Origin: an uncultured Verrucomicrobiota bacterium
GTDB taxonomy: Bacteria > Verrucomicrobiota > Verrucomicrobiia > Verrucomicrobiales > DEV007
Reading direction: 5' to 3'
Assembly (NCBI GenBank): GCA_902589825.1
Contig: CACIUL010000003.1
Coordinates: 1 to 64,000, forward strand
Length of the DNA: 64,000 nucleotides
This document shows positions 28,237-38,042 of this stretch, in pieces (position 1 is the first letter of the stretch; each line of letters starts with the position of its first letter). Below the pieces are notes generated by a model that ran no database searches, was not told the origin of the DNA, and worked only from the letters and a program-made list of their open reading frames with translations. Both the position numbers and the translations under genes were made by a program.

Positions 28237-28543
28237 TTACTCCACGGGTTCCATCGCTGCCAGCAACTGGTATGACTGCAATTGCTGCACAAACAATTCT
28301 GCTTTCTCCCGGTCTCCCGTCCAGACAATTGCCCTGCCCTTGTTGTGAACCTGCAACATAAGCTCCGTGGCCTTTTGCTCGGAATAACCAAAAATGCGGC
28401 GAATAACCATGGTCACAAAGCTCATCAGATTGACAGGATCATCGAATATCAAGACCTGCCAGGGGGGGGGCCAGGCTTTCATCCCCCTTGATGTCGGCAA
28501 CAGGAACTGCCTCAACCTCAACACTGAAAACCTTGGCGCTCAT
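28237..28543 (-). pseudogene. clpS: ATP-dependent Clp protease adaptor ClpS, frameshifted in a C9 tract
   Basis: ATG at 28543 gives MSAKVFSVEVEAVPVADIKGDESLAPP, then shifts out of frame at the homopolymer 28462-28470. The other frame continues WQVLIFDDPVNLMSFVTMVIRRIFGYSEQKATELMLQVHNKGRAIVWTGDREKAELFVQQL. Confidence 0.85.
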
Positions 28544-29163
28544 TGACAAACAAAGCCGGCATCTGACTGCCATCCTGTTAAATGCCCGGCGAGAGCCTCG
28601 CGTATTGACTCGGCAGAGGCAATGACATCACTTGAAAATATCGCCTGCCACTCATCAGGTTTTTCCGGCACGAGTCCGGCAGTTCCTGATCCCATCCTCC
28701 ATTCAAGATATACATAAGCCATTGCCGCCTGTAACAAGGGCAAGCTGAAGAGTGTTGCATGAAGTGCAAATGCTGTCGTGAAGCTGCATTCCGGTCGCTT
28801 TTTGCCGAGTTGACGCAACAGGCTCATTCCCCGGCCCTCACCCCGGGCCTGGAATACAGCCGCTGCAGACAGTCGCAGCCGCTGTGCAGCCAACTCAGGG
28901 ACCTGCTTCAACAGCTTGTCATCAGCGGATATTATCTCTTCCATCTTGCCGGAGCATGAGGATTGGTAAACAAATGCAAAATGAGGCAACAGCACACTTT
29001 GAAAGCACTCTCGGTAGAATTGCTCCCATGGCTGCTCTTCAGCAAGATAGGCCAAAGCACCACGATGACGAATTCCGTGACATGCGTTCCTTATAGCACG
29101 CCACATTTCCGCCCCGTCACCGGTAATGTCTCGGTTTATAAAGTCTCCATTCACATCATGCAT
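28540..29163 (-). CDS. hypothetical protein translationally coupled to clpS
   Basis: 207 aa; its TGA (28540-28542) overlaps the clpS ATG (28541-28543). Confidence 0.6.
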   Translation of the reverse strand: MHDVNGDFINRDITGDGAEMWRAIRNACHGIRHRGALAYLAEEQPWEQFYRECFQSVLLPHFAFVYQSSCSGKMEEIISADDKLLKQVPELAAQRLRLSAAAVFQARGEGRGMSLLRQLGKKRPECSFTTAFALHATLFSLPLLQAAMAYVYLEWRMGSGTAGLVPEKPDEWQAIFSSDVIASAESIREALAGHLTGWQSDAGFVCQ

Positions 29164-29222
29164 ATTATCATGGGCCGAATATTATACCGATAAAGCAGGC
29201 TGTTAAAGAAAGCTACTGAACA

Positions 29223-29663
29223 TCAGGAGGACTTCTTCCAGATTGCCTCCTGAATCCTGCTCATCTCCCTAAATTCGCTCTCGGACTTGTCATTGTAACC
29301 ACCAAGGTGCAGCAGTCCATGAACCACATAAAGCAACAACTCAACCTCCGTGGAATGCCCAAGCTCCACAGCCTTCTCCTCTGCCATGCCGGCACTGACT
29401 ATAAGTTCACCGTGGTCAAAGGTAATGACATCAGTTGCCGTGGGATCATTCAAAAACCTGGCATGCACCTCGGAAATGTCCTCTGCACAGACAATACTCA
29501 CCTCAACCTGCTCCAAACTAACAAGTGGGGATTGGGCAACCGCCTTTTTGAAACACAGGGGAAGGGCTCTTTTAACCGCCTCTTCGACATATCCCATGTC
29601 AAGATGAATGGCTTCCTGGCGATTGTATAAATCAATACTTGGACCTGCAGGAACAGTGCTCAT
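29223..29663 (-). CDS. ybeY: endoribonuclease YbeY
   Basis: DPTATDVITFDHGEL and HGLLHLGGYND; overlaps the upstream 7TM-HD gene by 4 nt. Confidence 0.93.
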   Translation of the reverse strand: MSTVPAGPSIDLYNRQEAIHLDMGYVEEAVKRALPLCFKKAVAQSPLVSLEQVEVSIVCAEDISEVHARFLNDPTATDVITFDHGELIVSAGMAEEKAVELGHSTEVELLLYVVHGLLHLGGYNDKSESEFREMSRIQEAIWKKSS

Positions 29664-31351
29664 GAAAGGGAAACATCTTCCTTCTTCGCCTTTCCCGACT
29701 GGATGCCATTCCGCGGTGATTTTTGTCCATTACTGCCATTTTTACCGGAAGCGGCATTCTTAACCGCACCATTACGCTCCGTATCCTTGATATCTTTTGG
29801 ATAAGTAATCCGACTGTGAAGCATGCTGCGCAACGTGGAGTTAAAACTCTCTGAGATTACAGAGATTTCCCGAAGCGTCAGGTCACATTCGCTGAGCTGT
29901 CCATCGAGTATCCTGCTGCTTACAATATCCTCAACGAGCTGTGTAATCTTTCCAGGCGTAGGTTTTGCCAGAGACCGTGATGCACTTTCCACTGCATCAG
30001 CCAGGCTGATAATGCCGCTCTCCTTGAATTGCGGCTTAGGCCCGGGATAACGGAAACTTTCCTCGGACACCTCCGGGATGTCATCATCATTGAGTTCCCC
30101 TTCCTCCTGACGCTCACGTGCCTTTTTTTCCTGTTCGATGGCTTTGCGGTAAAAGAAATACACAAGGGAATTTCCATGGTGCTGCTCGATCACGTCAATG
30201 ATTCTTGAGTTCAACTTATGGGTAAGTGCAATATCAACCCCCTCCTTCACGTGCGCGGTAATGACCAATGCAGACATGGTCGGGGTCAGGTCATCATGTG
30301 GATTATCAGCTTCACCGATGTTCTCAATGAAATACTCAGGCTTGGCAAGCTTGCCTATATCATGAAAATAGGAACAAACCCTGCACATCGTCGCGTTTGC
30401 CCCGATTGCCTCAGCCGCAGACTCCGCAAGGTTGGCAACAAGAAGGCTGTGATGATAACTGCCCGGCGCCTCAATGGTCATCCTTCGCAACAGCGGGTTA
30501 TTAAGGTCAGCAAGTTCAATCCATGAGATATCAGTAATAATCCTGAATAAACTTTCCAGAACCGGCAGCACTCCCCCGACGACCATTGCCGTCACGACAC
30601 CCCCCAACAAGGCTGCAAGCACCCCATATCCCAAGCCAACCCAATCCACTGTCTGGCCATCAAGCAAGTCCCCCCCTATCATCCCGAAGAGAATGCCAAA
30701 CCCGGTTACCGAGATACCAATCAGCAACCCGGCACGCACAAGACCGCTTCTTTTGCGCACACCGTCAGTGACCAAGACAGCCAGGAATCCCACCACCAGG
30801 CCGGCAACCATGATTGGAAGGGCCATCACATAACCAACCAATAGAGTTCCCCATACCGAGCATAACACAGTAACAAAGAGTGCCTGCGTCCTGCCCAGCA
30901 GGATCGAGATCACCATCGGGGCGAGGGCAAAGGGAGCAACCAGGAAACTGTAATGATCCCCTTGATCTCCAAAAGTGCCGCGCTCAGCCAGGGCAAAACT
31001 TAACCGCAGCAGTGCCAGATGAATAAACATGATGCCGAAAATCAAAAAGACCCGGCTGTTCCTGCGGAAACTGGACGGATGGTTGATAAAAAAATGCAGC
31101 AAGGCAATTAACAAGACCACGATTCCAAGCATGGTTGCCCGCCATGGCGTTTCCACCATCGGCAACCGCTCGTCAGGTGCCCCCATGATTAATGCACTGA
31201 GACCAATTGCAAACAACAGGAACAGGGCACAGCGGACAAGTGCTGCGTCGCGCAACTTTTCTACCCACTCCTTCTCGCTGTGCTTGCGCCGGGTTTTCTC
31301 GGTCATCAAACCACGCCGCTTCAACTGGAGCCTCTTGAGAGCCTTGAACAT
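29660..31351 (-). CDS. 7TM receptor with intracellular HD hydrolase domain (PgpH-like)
   Basis: Multi-TM N-terminal half; HD domain EAPGSYHHSLLVANLAESAAEAIGANATMCRVCSYFHDIGKLAKPEYFIEN. Confidence 0.92.
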   Translation of the reverse strand: MFKALKRLQLKRRGLMTEKTRRKHSEKEWVEKLRDAALVRCALFLLFAIGLSALIMGAPDERLPMVETPWRATMLGIVVLLIALLHFFINHPSSFRRNSRVFLIFGIMFIHLALLRLSFALAERGTFGDQGDHYSFLVAPFALAPMVISILLGRTQALFVTVLCSVWGTLLVGYVMALPIMVAGLVVGFLAVLVTDGVRKRSGLVRAGLLIGISVTGFGILFGMIGGDLLDGQTVDWVGLGYGVLAALLGGVVTAMVVGGVLPVLESLFRIITDISWIELADLNNPLLRRMTIEAPGSYHHSLLVANLAESAAEAIGANATMCRVCSYFHDIGKLAKPEYFIENIGEADNPHDDLTPTMSALVITAHVKEGVDIALTHKLNSRIIDVIEQHHGNSLVYFFYRKAIEQEKKARERQEEGELNDDDIPEVSEESFRYPGPKPQFKESGIISLADAVESASRSLAKPTPGKITQLVEDIVSSRILDGQLSECDLTLREISVISESFNSTLRSMLHSRITYPKDIKDTERNGAVKNAASGKNGSNGQKSPRNGIQSGKAKKEDVSLS

Positions 31352-31595
31352 GAAAAATTAAAACCGGAGCGCGCTGGAACGCTGAACACTGTATGCCGCG
31401 AATGCGGTCAATCGTGAAGGAATAGATTGGGGGCGTTAACTATGGAGATACGGTAAACGGGATACTCGCAAAGATTTATCGGCAATGTGAAAGGCACCCG
31501 GAGGATAGGAACACCCTCAACTGCTCAATACAGCATTAAGCTTAATGAAGGGGATGGTAAAATCAACGCTTCTCGGCAACTTTTGCAAGTGCCTT

Positions 31596-32576
31596 TTAGT
31601 CATCGGTCAACTGCTTTCTCCCTCTATTGCTGTCGTATGCCTCTATAATGGATGAAACCACGGGATGCCTGACCACATCACGCCTTTCAAACTCAATAAA
31701 ATCAACACCTTCAATCCCCGAAGAAAGTATTTTCATCGCTTCCTTTAGCCCGGAAGTCACTCCGCCTTTCAGGTCCACTTGCGAGGGATCCCCGGTAATC
31801 GTGCAACGGGATCCCTCCCCCAGGCGTGTCAGGAACATGAACATCTGCTCACTTGTCGTGTTCTGGCCCTCATCAAGGATAATTGCCGCGTGATTCAGAG
31901 TTCGACCACGCATGTAAGCAAGCGGGGCAATCTCTATCTTGCCCTGATCAATCATTTTATTCACTTCATCCGGCTCAATCATTTCATAAAGAGCATCATA
32001 AAGTGGGCGTAAATACGGTAGAATTTTCTCTGTCAGGTCTCCGGGTAAAAAGCCCAGCACCTCTCCGGCTTCCACGGCCGGCCTGGTCAGGATCAGCCTT
32101 TTGACCTTTTGCTGCTTCAGTGCTGACAATGCCGCCGCAACGGCAAGGTAGGTTTTGCCGGTTCCCGCCGAACCGATACCAAATACAACATCATTATCTT
32201 CTATCGACTTTAAATAGGCCAACTGGTTCCTTGTCCTTGGCCTTACCGGCGGAAGTCTCCCGCCACCCAGCAACTGGCAACCAAGCAATTCAGTCAACGT
32301 CAACGCTTCTCCGGTCAATGCTGTTTCAATCGCGAAGTAAAAATCCTGACGACTGATCTCCGCACCATTCCTCCGGGCATCCTCTAGGTCACGCATTGCG
32401 GCAACAGCACGCTGAACGGCATCATCCTCGCCCTCGAATTCAATCCAGGAGTCACGCGTGACAACCCGGACACCAAGCATCGCACCTATTTTTTTCGCCA
32501 ATGACACTTCCCCCGCCAGTAAGGATAGAAGGAAGTGGGCATTCTCAAAGTCGATTTTCTCTCTGGTCATTAACAA
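31596..32576 (-). CDS. PhoH family ATPase
   Basis: Walker A GIGSAGTGKTYLAVAAALSAL; LTRPAVEAGEVLGFLPGDLTEKILPYLRPLYDAL; DEGQNTTSEQMFMFLTRLG. Confidence 0.95.
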   Translation of the reverse strand: MLMTREKIDFENAHFLLSLLAGEVSLAKKIGAMLGVRVVTRDSWIEFEGEDDAVQRAVAAMRDLEDARRNGAEISRQDFYFAIETALTGEALTLTELLGCQLLGGGRLPPVRPRTRNQLAYLKSIEDNDVVFGIGSAGTGKTYLAVAAALSALKQQKVKRLILTRPAVEAGEVLGFLPGDLTEKILPYLRPLYDALYEMIEPDEVNKMIDQGKIEIAPLAYMRGRTLNHAAIILDEGQNTTSEQMFMFLTRLGEGSRCTITGDPSQVDLKGGVTSGLKEAMKILSSGIEGVDFIEFERRDVVRHPVVSSIIEAYDSNRGRKQLTDD

Positions 32577-32739
32577 TTAAATCCAGTTAATCCACTGCTG
32601 CATCGCAAGATTAAGTTGGCAGAAACCATGACGATATACCGACACTCGGGAAAAAATACCATTGTATTATAGAGCTCTGGGCGCATTTTTCTAGAATTCG
32701 GGGTGAAAAATGCAAATCCGCAGTTGCGGCAAGTGCTGA

Positions 32740-33765
32740 TTGCCAGTACATCCAAATTCCGTGGACGAAACGTGCCTCGGTAATACCCTCAAGGATTTCT
32801 CTGAAAAGAGAATTCTGGTCATCGGCGATGTCATGCTGGATCGTTTTCTCTGGGGAAACGTCAGCCGAATATCTCCTGAGGCGCCCGTGCCCGTTGTCGA
32901 GATTGAACGTGAGGAACTCTATCCAGGTGGCGCAGCCAATGTTGCCCGTAATCTCCAGCCGTTTGCCCACTCTGTCGCGGTCATGGGTTTAACCGGCAGT
33001 GACCGCGAAGGGGAACAACTCATAGAAATCCTTTCGGAGCGGGGGCTGAATACCGACTGCATACAAAGTTCCGGGTGTAATGTCACAACTGTTAAGACGC
33101 GCGTTGTTGCACGCCATCAGCAAGTCGTCCGTATTGACCACGAGCAACGCGCCTCTTTAACAAAAGAACAGGAAGACCAGGCTATTGAACAGATTGTCCA
33201 GAGGTTGCCTGAACTCGACGCGGTCATCATCCAGGATTACGGGAAAGGCTTCATCACCCAAAGCTTCATGGACCGCGTCAATGAAATCGCAGATCCGGAA
33301 CAGATCGTAATCACGGTTGATCCGAACCCCAATAACCAGGTGACGTGGCGGGGAGTCACCGCCATCAAGCCCAACCGCAATGAAGCGTTTGGCTTTACTA
33401 ACCAGGTGGAAATCCCCCTTTGTGATCCACCAAGCAAAGACAAGAAACTTGAGCAGGTTGCCAAGTCATTATTCGGGCTCTGGGAAACAAAGCACCTCCT
33501 TATTACCCTTGGTGAACAGGGCATGGTACTCTGTGGGAATGAATCCGCCCTCATGCATATTCCTTCTCGTGCACAGGAGGTTTTTGATGTCTCCGGAGCC
33601 GGGGACACTGCAATCGCTATATTCACCCTTGCCCTTGCTTCAGGAGTTGAAGCAAGGGAAGCAGCCGAGATATCCAACTTGGCCAGTGCTGTTGTTATTG
33701 GAAAATTCGGTACGGCAACCCTGGAACCGGAAGAACTGCTAGCTGCCGCAAGCAATTGCCCATGA
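32740..33765 (+). CDS. D-glycero-beta-D-manno-heptose-7-phosphate kinase (HldE N-domain/RfaE1-like)
   Basis: KRILVIGDVMLDRFLWGNVSRISPEAPVPVVEIEREELYPGGAANVARNL; PfkB motif VFDVSGAGDTAIAIFTLAL. Start (TTG 32740 or GTG 32761) uncertain. Confidence 0.92.
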   Translation: MPVHPNSVDETCLGNTLKDFSEKRILVIGDVMLDRFLWGNVSRISPEAPVPVVEIEREELYPGGAANVARNLQPFAHSVAVMGLTGSDREGEQLIEILSERGLNTDCIQSSGCNVTTVKTRVVARHQQVVRIDHEQRASLTKEQEDQAIEQIVQRLPELDAVIIQDYGKGFITQSFMDRVNEIADPEQIVITVDPNPNNQVTWRGVTAIKPNRNEAFGFTNQVEIPLCDPPSKDKKLEQVAKSLFGLWETKHLLITLGEQGMVLCGNESALMHIPSRAQEVFDVSGAGDTAIAIFTLALASGVEAREAAEISNLASAVVIGKFGTATLEPEELLAAASNCP

Positions 33766-34520
33766 ATGCCACCCCTACTGAAGGCAAGATCGTTGGCGTC
33801 ATCCCTGCAAGGTGGCAATCAAGCCGATTCCCGGGAAAACCACTGCATCACATCGCGGGCAAACCCATGATCCAGCATGTCTGGGAGCGCTGCCAGAAGT
33901 CAGAAAAACTCGAAGCAGCATTAATCGCCACCGATGATGATCGCATCGCGCAAACAGCTGCTGCATTTGGCGCTCGGGTTAAAATGACCTCGGCTTCACA
34001 CCTTTCCGGCACCGACCGGATTGCGGAGGCCATTGCCGATGAGGAGCAGTTCAGTCACGTCATCAACATACAGGGTGACGAACCATTGATTAATACTGGC
34101 CTTATTGACAGGATTGCTGCCAAGCTAATTGAAAACCCCTCTATCCCGATGGTCACCGCCGCCCTGCCAGTGGATAGCGGTCATTTGGATCTTGCAAATC
34201 CCAACATTGTGAAGACAGTAATTAATGGAGATGGCAAAGCACTCTATTTCTCGCGCAGCGTGATCCCGTTTCAGGACAGCGAAAGCCCGGTGACTGCCTG
34301 CTACCGGCACAAAGGAATATACGGATACACAAGGGAGTTTCTCCTTCAGTTTGTCCGTTGGCAGCCCTCACCCCTGGAACTTGCCGAGAAGCTTGAGCAA
34401 CTCCGCGCACTCGAGAACGGCGCCGCAATCCACGTGCTCATCACTGATGACGATTCCCCGGGAGTTGATACTCCTGATCAAGCCGCGATGGTCGAACAAC
34501 TCCTCCTCGCCACCAGCTGA
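33762..34520 (+). CDS. kdsB: 3-deoxy-manno-octulosonate cytidylyltransferase
   Basis: [33 protein letters not shown]...SGTDRIAEA...[12 protein letters not shown] at 33762 overlaps the stop of the upstream gene. Confidence 0.95.
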   Translation: MNATPTEGKIVGVIPARWQSSRFPGKPLHHIAGKPMIQHVWERCQKSEKLEAALIATDDDRIAQTAAAFGARVKMTSASHLSGTDRIAEAIADEEQFSHVINIQGDEPLINTGLIDRIAAKLIENPSIPMVTAALPVDSGHLDLANPNIVKTVINGDGKALYFSRSVIPFQDSESPVTACYRHKGIYGYTREFLLQFVRWQPSPLELAEKLEQLRALENGAAIHVLITDDDSPGVDTPDQAAMVEQLLLATS

Positions 34521-34555
34521 ACATCAAAAAACCGAACCTTCCCCCGCCATCAGAA

Positions 34556-36235
34556 ATGAAGAATACCAAGTTTATATTTGTTACCGGGGGAGTGGTCAGT
34601 TCACTGGGAAAGGGCCTCGCTGCAGCATCTCTGGGCACACTCCTTGAAAAACGCGGTCACAAGGTCATCCTGCAGAAATTTGATCCTTACCTGAATGTAG
34701 ACCCGGGAACCATGAGCCCGTTTCAGCATGGGGAGGTATATGTGCTCGACGACGGGGCAGAGACCGACCTTGACCTTGGTCACTATGAGAGATTTACCGG
34801 TGGAGTGCTATCTCAACTCAACAACCTTACCTCGGGACAAGTCTACGAAAACGTTATCAAGAAAGAACGAAAGGGAGATTATCTTGGGAAAACCGTCCAG
34901 GTCATCCCGCATGTAACCAATGAGATCAAAGGGCGAATCTACGAAGTGTCGCAGCAAATGGACGCGGACGTTATCATTACCGAGATTGGTGGCACCGTCG
35001 GGGACATTGAAGGCCTGCCATTTCTCGAGGCATTGCGCCAGTTTGCCCACGAAGTCGGCGAGGAAAATGCCCTGTTTATCCACGTGACCCTGGTGCCTTA
35101 CATCGGGGCGGCTGGCGAGCTAAAAACCAAGCCAACCCAGCAGAGTATTGCAAAATTGCGTGAAATCGGCATACAGCCGCATGTCATCCTCTGCCGCTCA
35201 GAATTGCAGATTGAAACCGAGGTGAGGGAGAAGATATCCATGTTCTGTAATGTGCCCTCCAAGGCTGTTATCGAGTGCCGTGATGTCCCCCACTCCATCT
35301 ATGAACTGCCGCTTTATCTACATGAGGAAAAACTCGATGACATCGTCTGCGACCGCCTAGGACTGCCCCAGAAAACGCCTAACCTGGAAGCCTGGAAAGA
35401 CTTCGTATGGAGAGTGATTGATCCTTCACATGAAACGCGTATTGGTGTTGTTGGTAAATACATTGAGTTGCAGGATGCCTACAAGAGCATCTACGAGGCA
35501 CTCACTCATGCCGGTGCCGCTAATGACACAAGGGTAATTGTCGAGCGCATAGACGCTGAGGACCTGGAGAACGACGCCGATCTCGAGGAACGTCTTGACG
35601 GGATTGACGGTCTGCTCATCCCCGGCGGGTTTGGAGACCGGGGAATCGAGGGAAAAATCAATGCCGCGCAGTTTGCACGAACACGGGGTATACCCTATTT
35701 CGGGATTTGCCTGGGAATGCAGATCGCGACCATCGAATTTGCCCGGAATGTTGCCAACTTGAAAAATGCCAACAGCACTGAGTTTGACCAGCACACTCTG
35801 CACCCGGTAATCTGCCTTCTGGAAGAGCAGAAAAGTGTCACCCACAAGGGCGCTTCAATGAGACTGGGAACATGGGTATGCGACCTTAAGCCTGGGACCA
35901 GGGCCTATGACCTATATAAAAGCTCAACAATCAATGAACGTCACAGGCACCGGTTTGAATTCAACGGTGATTACCGTGAAGAACTTGAAAAAGCAGGACT
36001 CATCATAGCCGGGACCTCCCCTGACGGCATGTTGGTGGAGATCGTCGAACTGGCCAACCATCCATACTACGTTGCAGCACAGTTTCACCCCGAGTTCCTG
36101 TCCCGGCCAAATTCATCACATCCCCTGTTTAAGGGCTTCGTGGCAGCGTCCCTTGCTCGCCGCATGAACCTGTTATCAGGACAAACTGGCAATCAGGTTA
36201 ACAAGAAGGAGTCCCAAGCTAAACAGGACAGGTAA
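34556..36235 (+). CDS. pyrG: CTP synthase
   Basis: [30 protein letters not shown]; class I GATase [26 protein letters not shown]. Confidence 0.98.
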   Translation: MKNTKFIFVTGGVVSSLGKGLAAASLGTLLEKRGHKVILQKFDPYLNVDPGTMSPFQHGEVYVLDDGAETDLDLGHYERFTGGVLSQLNNLTSGQVYENVIKKERKGDYLGKTVQVIPHVTNEIKGRIYEVSQQMDADVIITEIGGTVGDIEGLPFLEALRQFAHEVGEENALFIHVTLVPYIGAAGELKTKPTQQSIAKLREIGIQPHVILCRSELQIETEVREKISMFCNVPSKAVIECRDVPHSIYELPLYLHEEKLDDIVCDRLGLPQKTPNLEAWKDFVWRVIDPSHETRIGVVGKYIELQDAYKSIYEALTHAGAANDTRVIVERIDAEDLENDADLEERLDGIDGLLIPGGFGDRGIEGKINAAQFARTRGIPYFGICLGMQIATIEFARNVANLKNANSTEFDQHTLHPVICLLEEQKSVTHKGASMRLGTWVCDLKPGTRAYDLYKSSTINERHRHRFEFNGDYREELEKAGLIIAGTSPDGMLVEIVELANHPYYVAAQFHPEFLSRPNSSHPLFKGFVAASLARRMNLLSGQTGNQVNKKESQAKQDR

Positions 36236-36315
36236 TTACACTGAAAAGCTCCAGTTTAAAGCCTCATTTTACAGTCGACAGGATAACCGTAATTCAGCAA
36301 TCCAGGTGATCTTTC

Positions 36316-36795
36316 ATGAGTGCTGAAAAGCAGGTTTCACGTGTCCGGTACATCATCGCGACTGTCATCATCAGCCACCTTCTAAGCCTTGCTTTACCCA
36401 TGTTTAATGACATTGGGATGACCGGTGATGAAATCAGTGTTTTGCAGGCAATCATTGAAATTCCCATAGCCATGGTCATTGAATTACTGCTACTGCTCTC
36501 GGCGGCTGTCTACTGTGCAGCAATTATCAGGCGGGGAAAACCAAGGACAGAAACCACCATTGGCGTCTTTAACGGATCACTGGCACTCAGCCTCGCCGCT
36601 CCTGCCCTGCTCTTGCCGCTTGCCGGCAGCAGGGCATCCCGGGAGAACTGGCTGTTTTATCATTCACCGGATACAGCTTTCCATTCGCCACTGGCAGGTT
36701 TCTGGGTCTGGGTCATTTCAATTATCTTGATCGGTATCACCATCCACCTTGTAACCGTAACACGGTGGAAACGGCTTGCATATTGTCACGATTGA
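36316..36795 (+). CDS. small integral membrane protein, unknown function
   Basis: 159 aa with about 4 hydrophobic segments. Confidence 0.55.
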   Translation: MSAEKQVSRVRYIIATVIISHLLSLALPMFNDIGMTGDEISVLQAIIEIPIAMVIELLLLLSAAVYCAAIIRRGKPRTETTIGVFNGSLALSLAAPALLLPLAGSRASRENWLFYHSPDTAFHSPLAGFWVWVISIILIGITIHLVTVTRWKRLAYCHD

Positions 36796-36906
36796 ACTTC
36801 CTCTAGATCTACCACCCGATGCTCGAATTGATACTATTGCACTCGACTTAAGTGCTGATTGATAACCATGACATGAAGGAACGGACGCCATGAATAATAG
36901 ATTTCC

Positions 36907-38010
36907 GTGAAAATTGGCATCATCTATCAGAAATTCATCTCCTCTGGAGGAATGGAGGCCTACCTTTTCCGTTTCGCCAGGGAGATCATTGATTCCGGAC
37001 ACGAACTACAGGTCATCACGGCCCAGACGGATCCTGCCACCGAGGCACTTGGCGCAAACATTCAGAAAGTAAAACTGCCGGGGGTTTCCTCGACCCTCGC
37101 ACTAATGAAATTTGAACGTGAAGCCCGCAGGCTTGCCAGGCACCTCCCTGTGGATGTAACCATCGGTTTCGGTCGAACCACTCAACATGACTTGCACCGG
37201 GCCGGTGCAGGATGTCATGCTGCATACATTCCATTGTTAAACCCTTTCAAGCGAAGGGGAATTAAATGTCAACTGGAGCTCAAGCTTGAGCGCGCCCTCT
37301 ACACTTCTGGCCGCACGGGACACTTCATCGTCAATTCAGCGATGGTAAGGGATCAAATCATCGACCATTATTGCATCAAGCCTGAAAAGGTAACCATTAT
37401 CCACACCGCAGTGGATACGGAATATTTCAGGCCGCCGGACAACAACGATGCAAGCATCAGGTTACGCGAATCCCTTGGCACGCAAAAAGAAACTCCTGTG
37501 GTTCTATTTGCCGCCCGCTCGCACCGACGAAAAGGACTGGCGGCACTCATTGCAGCCTGGCCTGAGATACACAGTTTGACCGGTGCGCAATTATGGATTG
37601 CCGGGCCGCGGATCAAAAGGTTCGCCAAGAGGCTGCCTGCAGGGTTAAACGAAACCATCACGTTATTCACCGGCCTTGATGACATCCTGCACCTTTACCA
37701 GGCGGCCGACCTTTTTGTGCACCCCACCCTCTATGATGCCTGCGCCAACACTGTGCTTCAGAGCATGGCCTGTGGCTTGCCCGGCATCATCTCCTCAGCA
37801 GACGGGGCAAGGCAATTTATCAAAAATGGGAGTAACGGCTGGCTGCTCGATAATCCGCGGGACCATTTGTCACTCACGGAACTGGTGGTGCAGGCCATCA
37901 ACCATCAGGATCTTTCCTCTATAGGAGCAGAGGCAAGGAGGACCGTTCTTCCTCTCACGTGGGGGGCACATCTTGCTGCGTGGAAAAATCAGTTTGAAAG
38001 AATCACTTAA
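36907..38010 (+). CDS. glycosyltransferase family 4 (GT-B, LPS core-like)
   Basis: GTG start; GT4 signatures HPTLYDACANTVLQSMACGLPGIISSADGARQFI and LFAARSHRRKGLAALIAAWPEI. Confidence 0.9.
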   Translation: MKIGIIYQKFISSGGMEAYLFRFAREIIDSGHELQVITAQTDPATEALGANIQKVKLPGVSSTLALMKFEREARRLARHLPVDVTIGFGRTTQHDLHRAGAGCHAAYIPLLNPFKRRGIKCQLELKLERALYTSGRTGHFIVNSAMVRDQIIDHYCIKPEKVTIIHTAVDTEYFRPPDNNDASIRLRESLGTQKETPVVLFAARSHRRKGLAALIAAWPEIHSLTGAQLWIAGPRIKRFAKRLPAGLNETITLFTGLDDILHLYQAADLFVHPTLYDACANTVLQSMACGLPGIISSADGARQFIKNGSNGWLLDNPRDHLSLTELVVQAINHQDLSSIGAEARRTVLPLTWGAHLAAWKNQFERIT

Positions 38011-38042
38011 AGTCGGTAGTAAACAGGTAGCCAAAACAATCC

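Noticed and set aside
28237-28524. ORF-track version of ClpS starting MLRLRQFLLPTS
   Set aside because: N-terminus is out-of-frame translation before the homopolymer; the ATGA-coupled ATG at 28543 is the real start.
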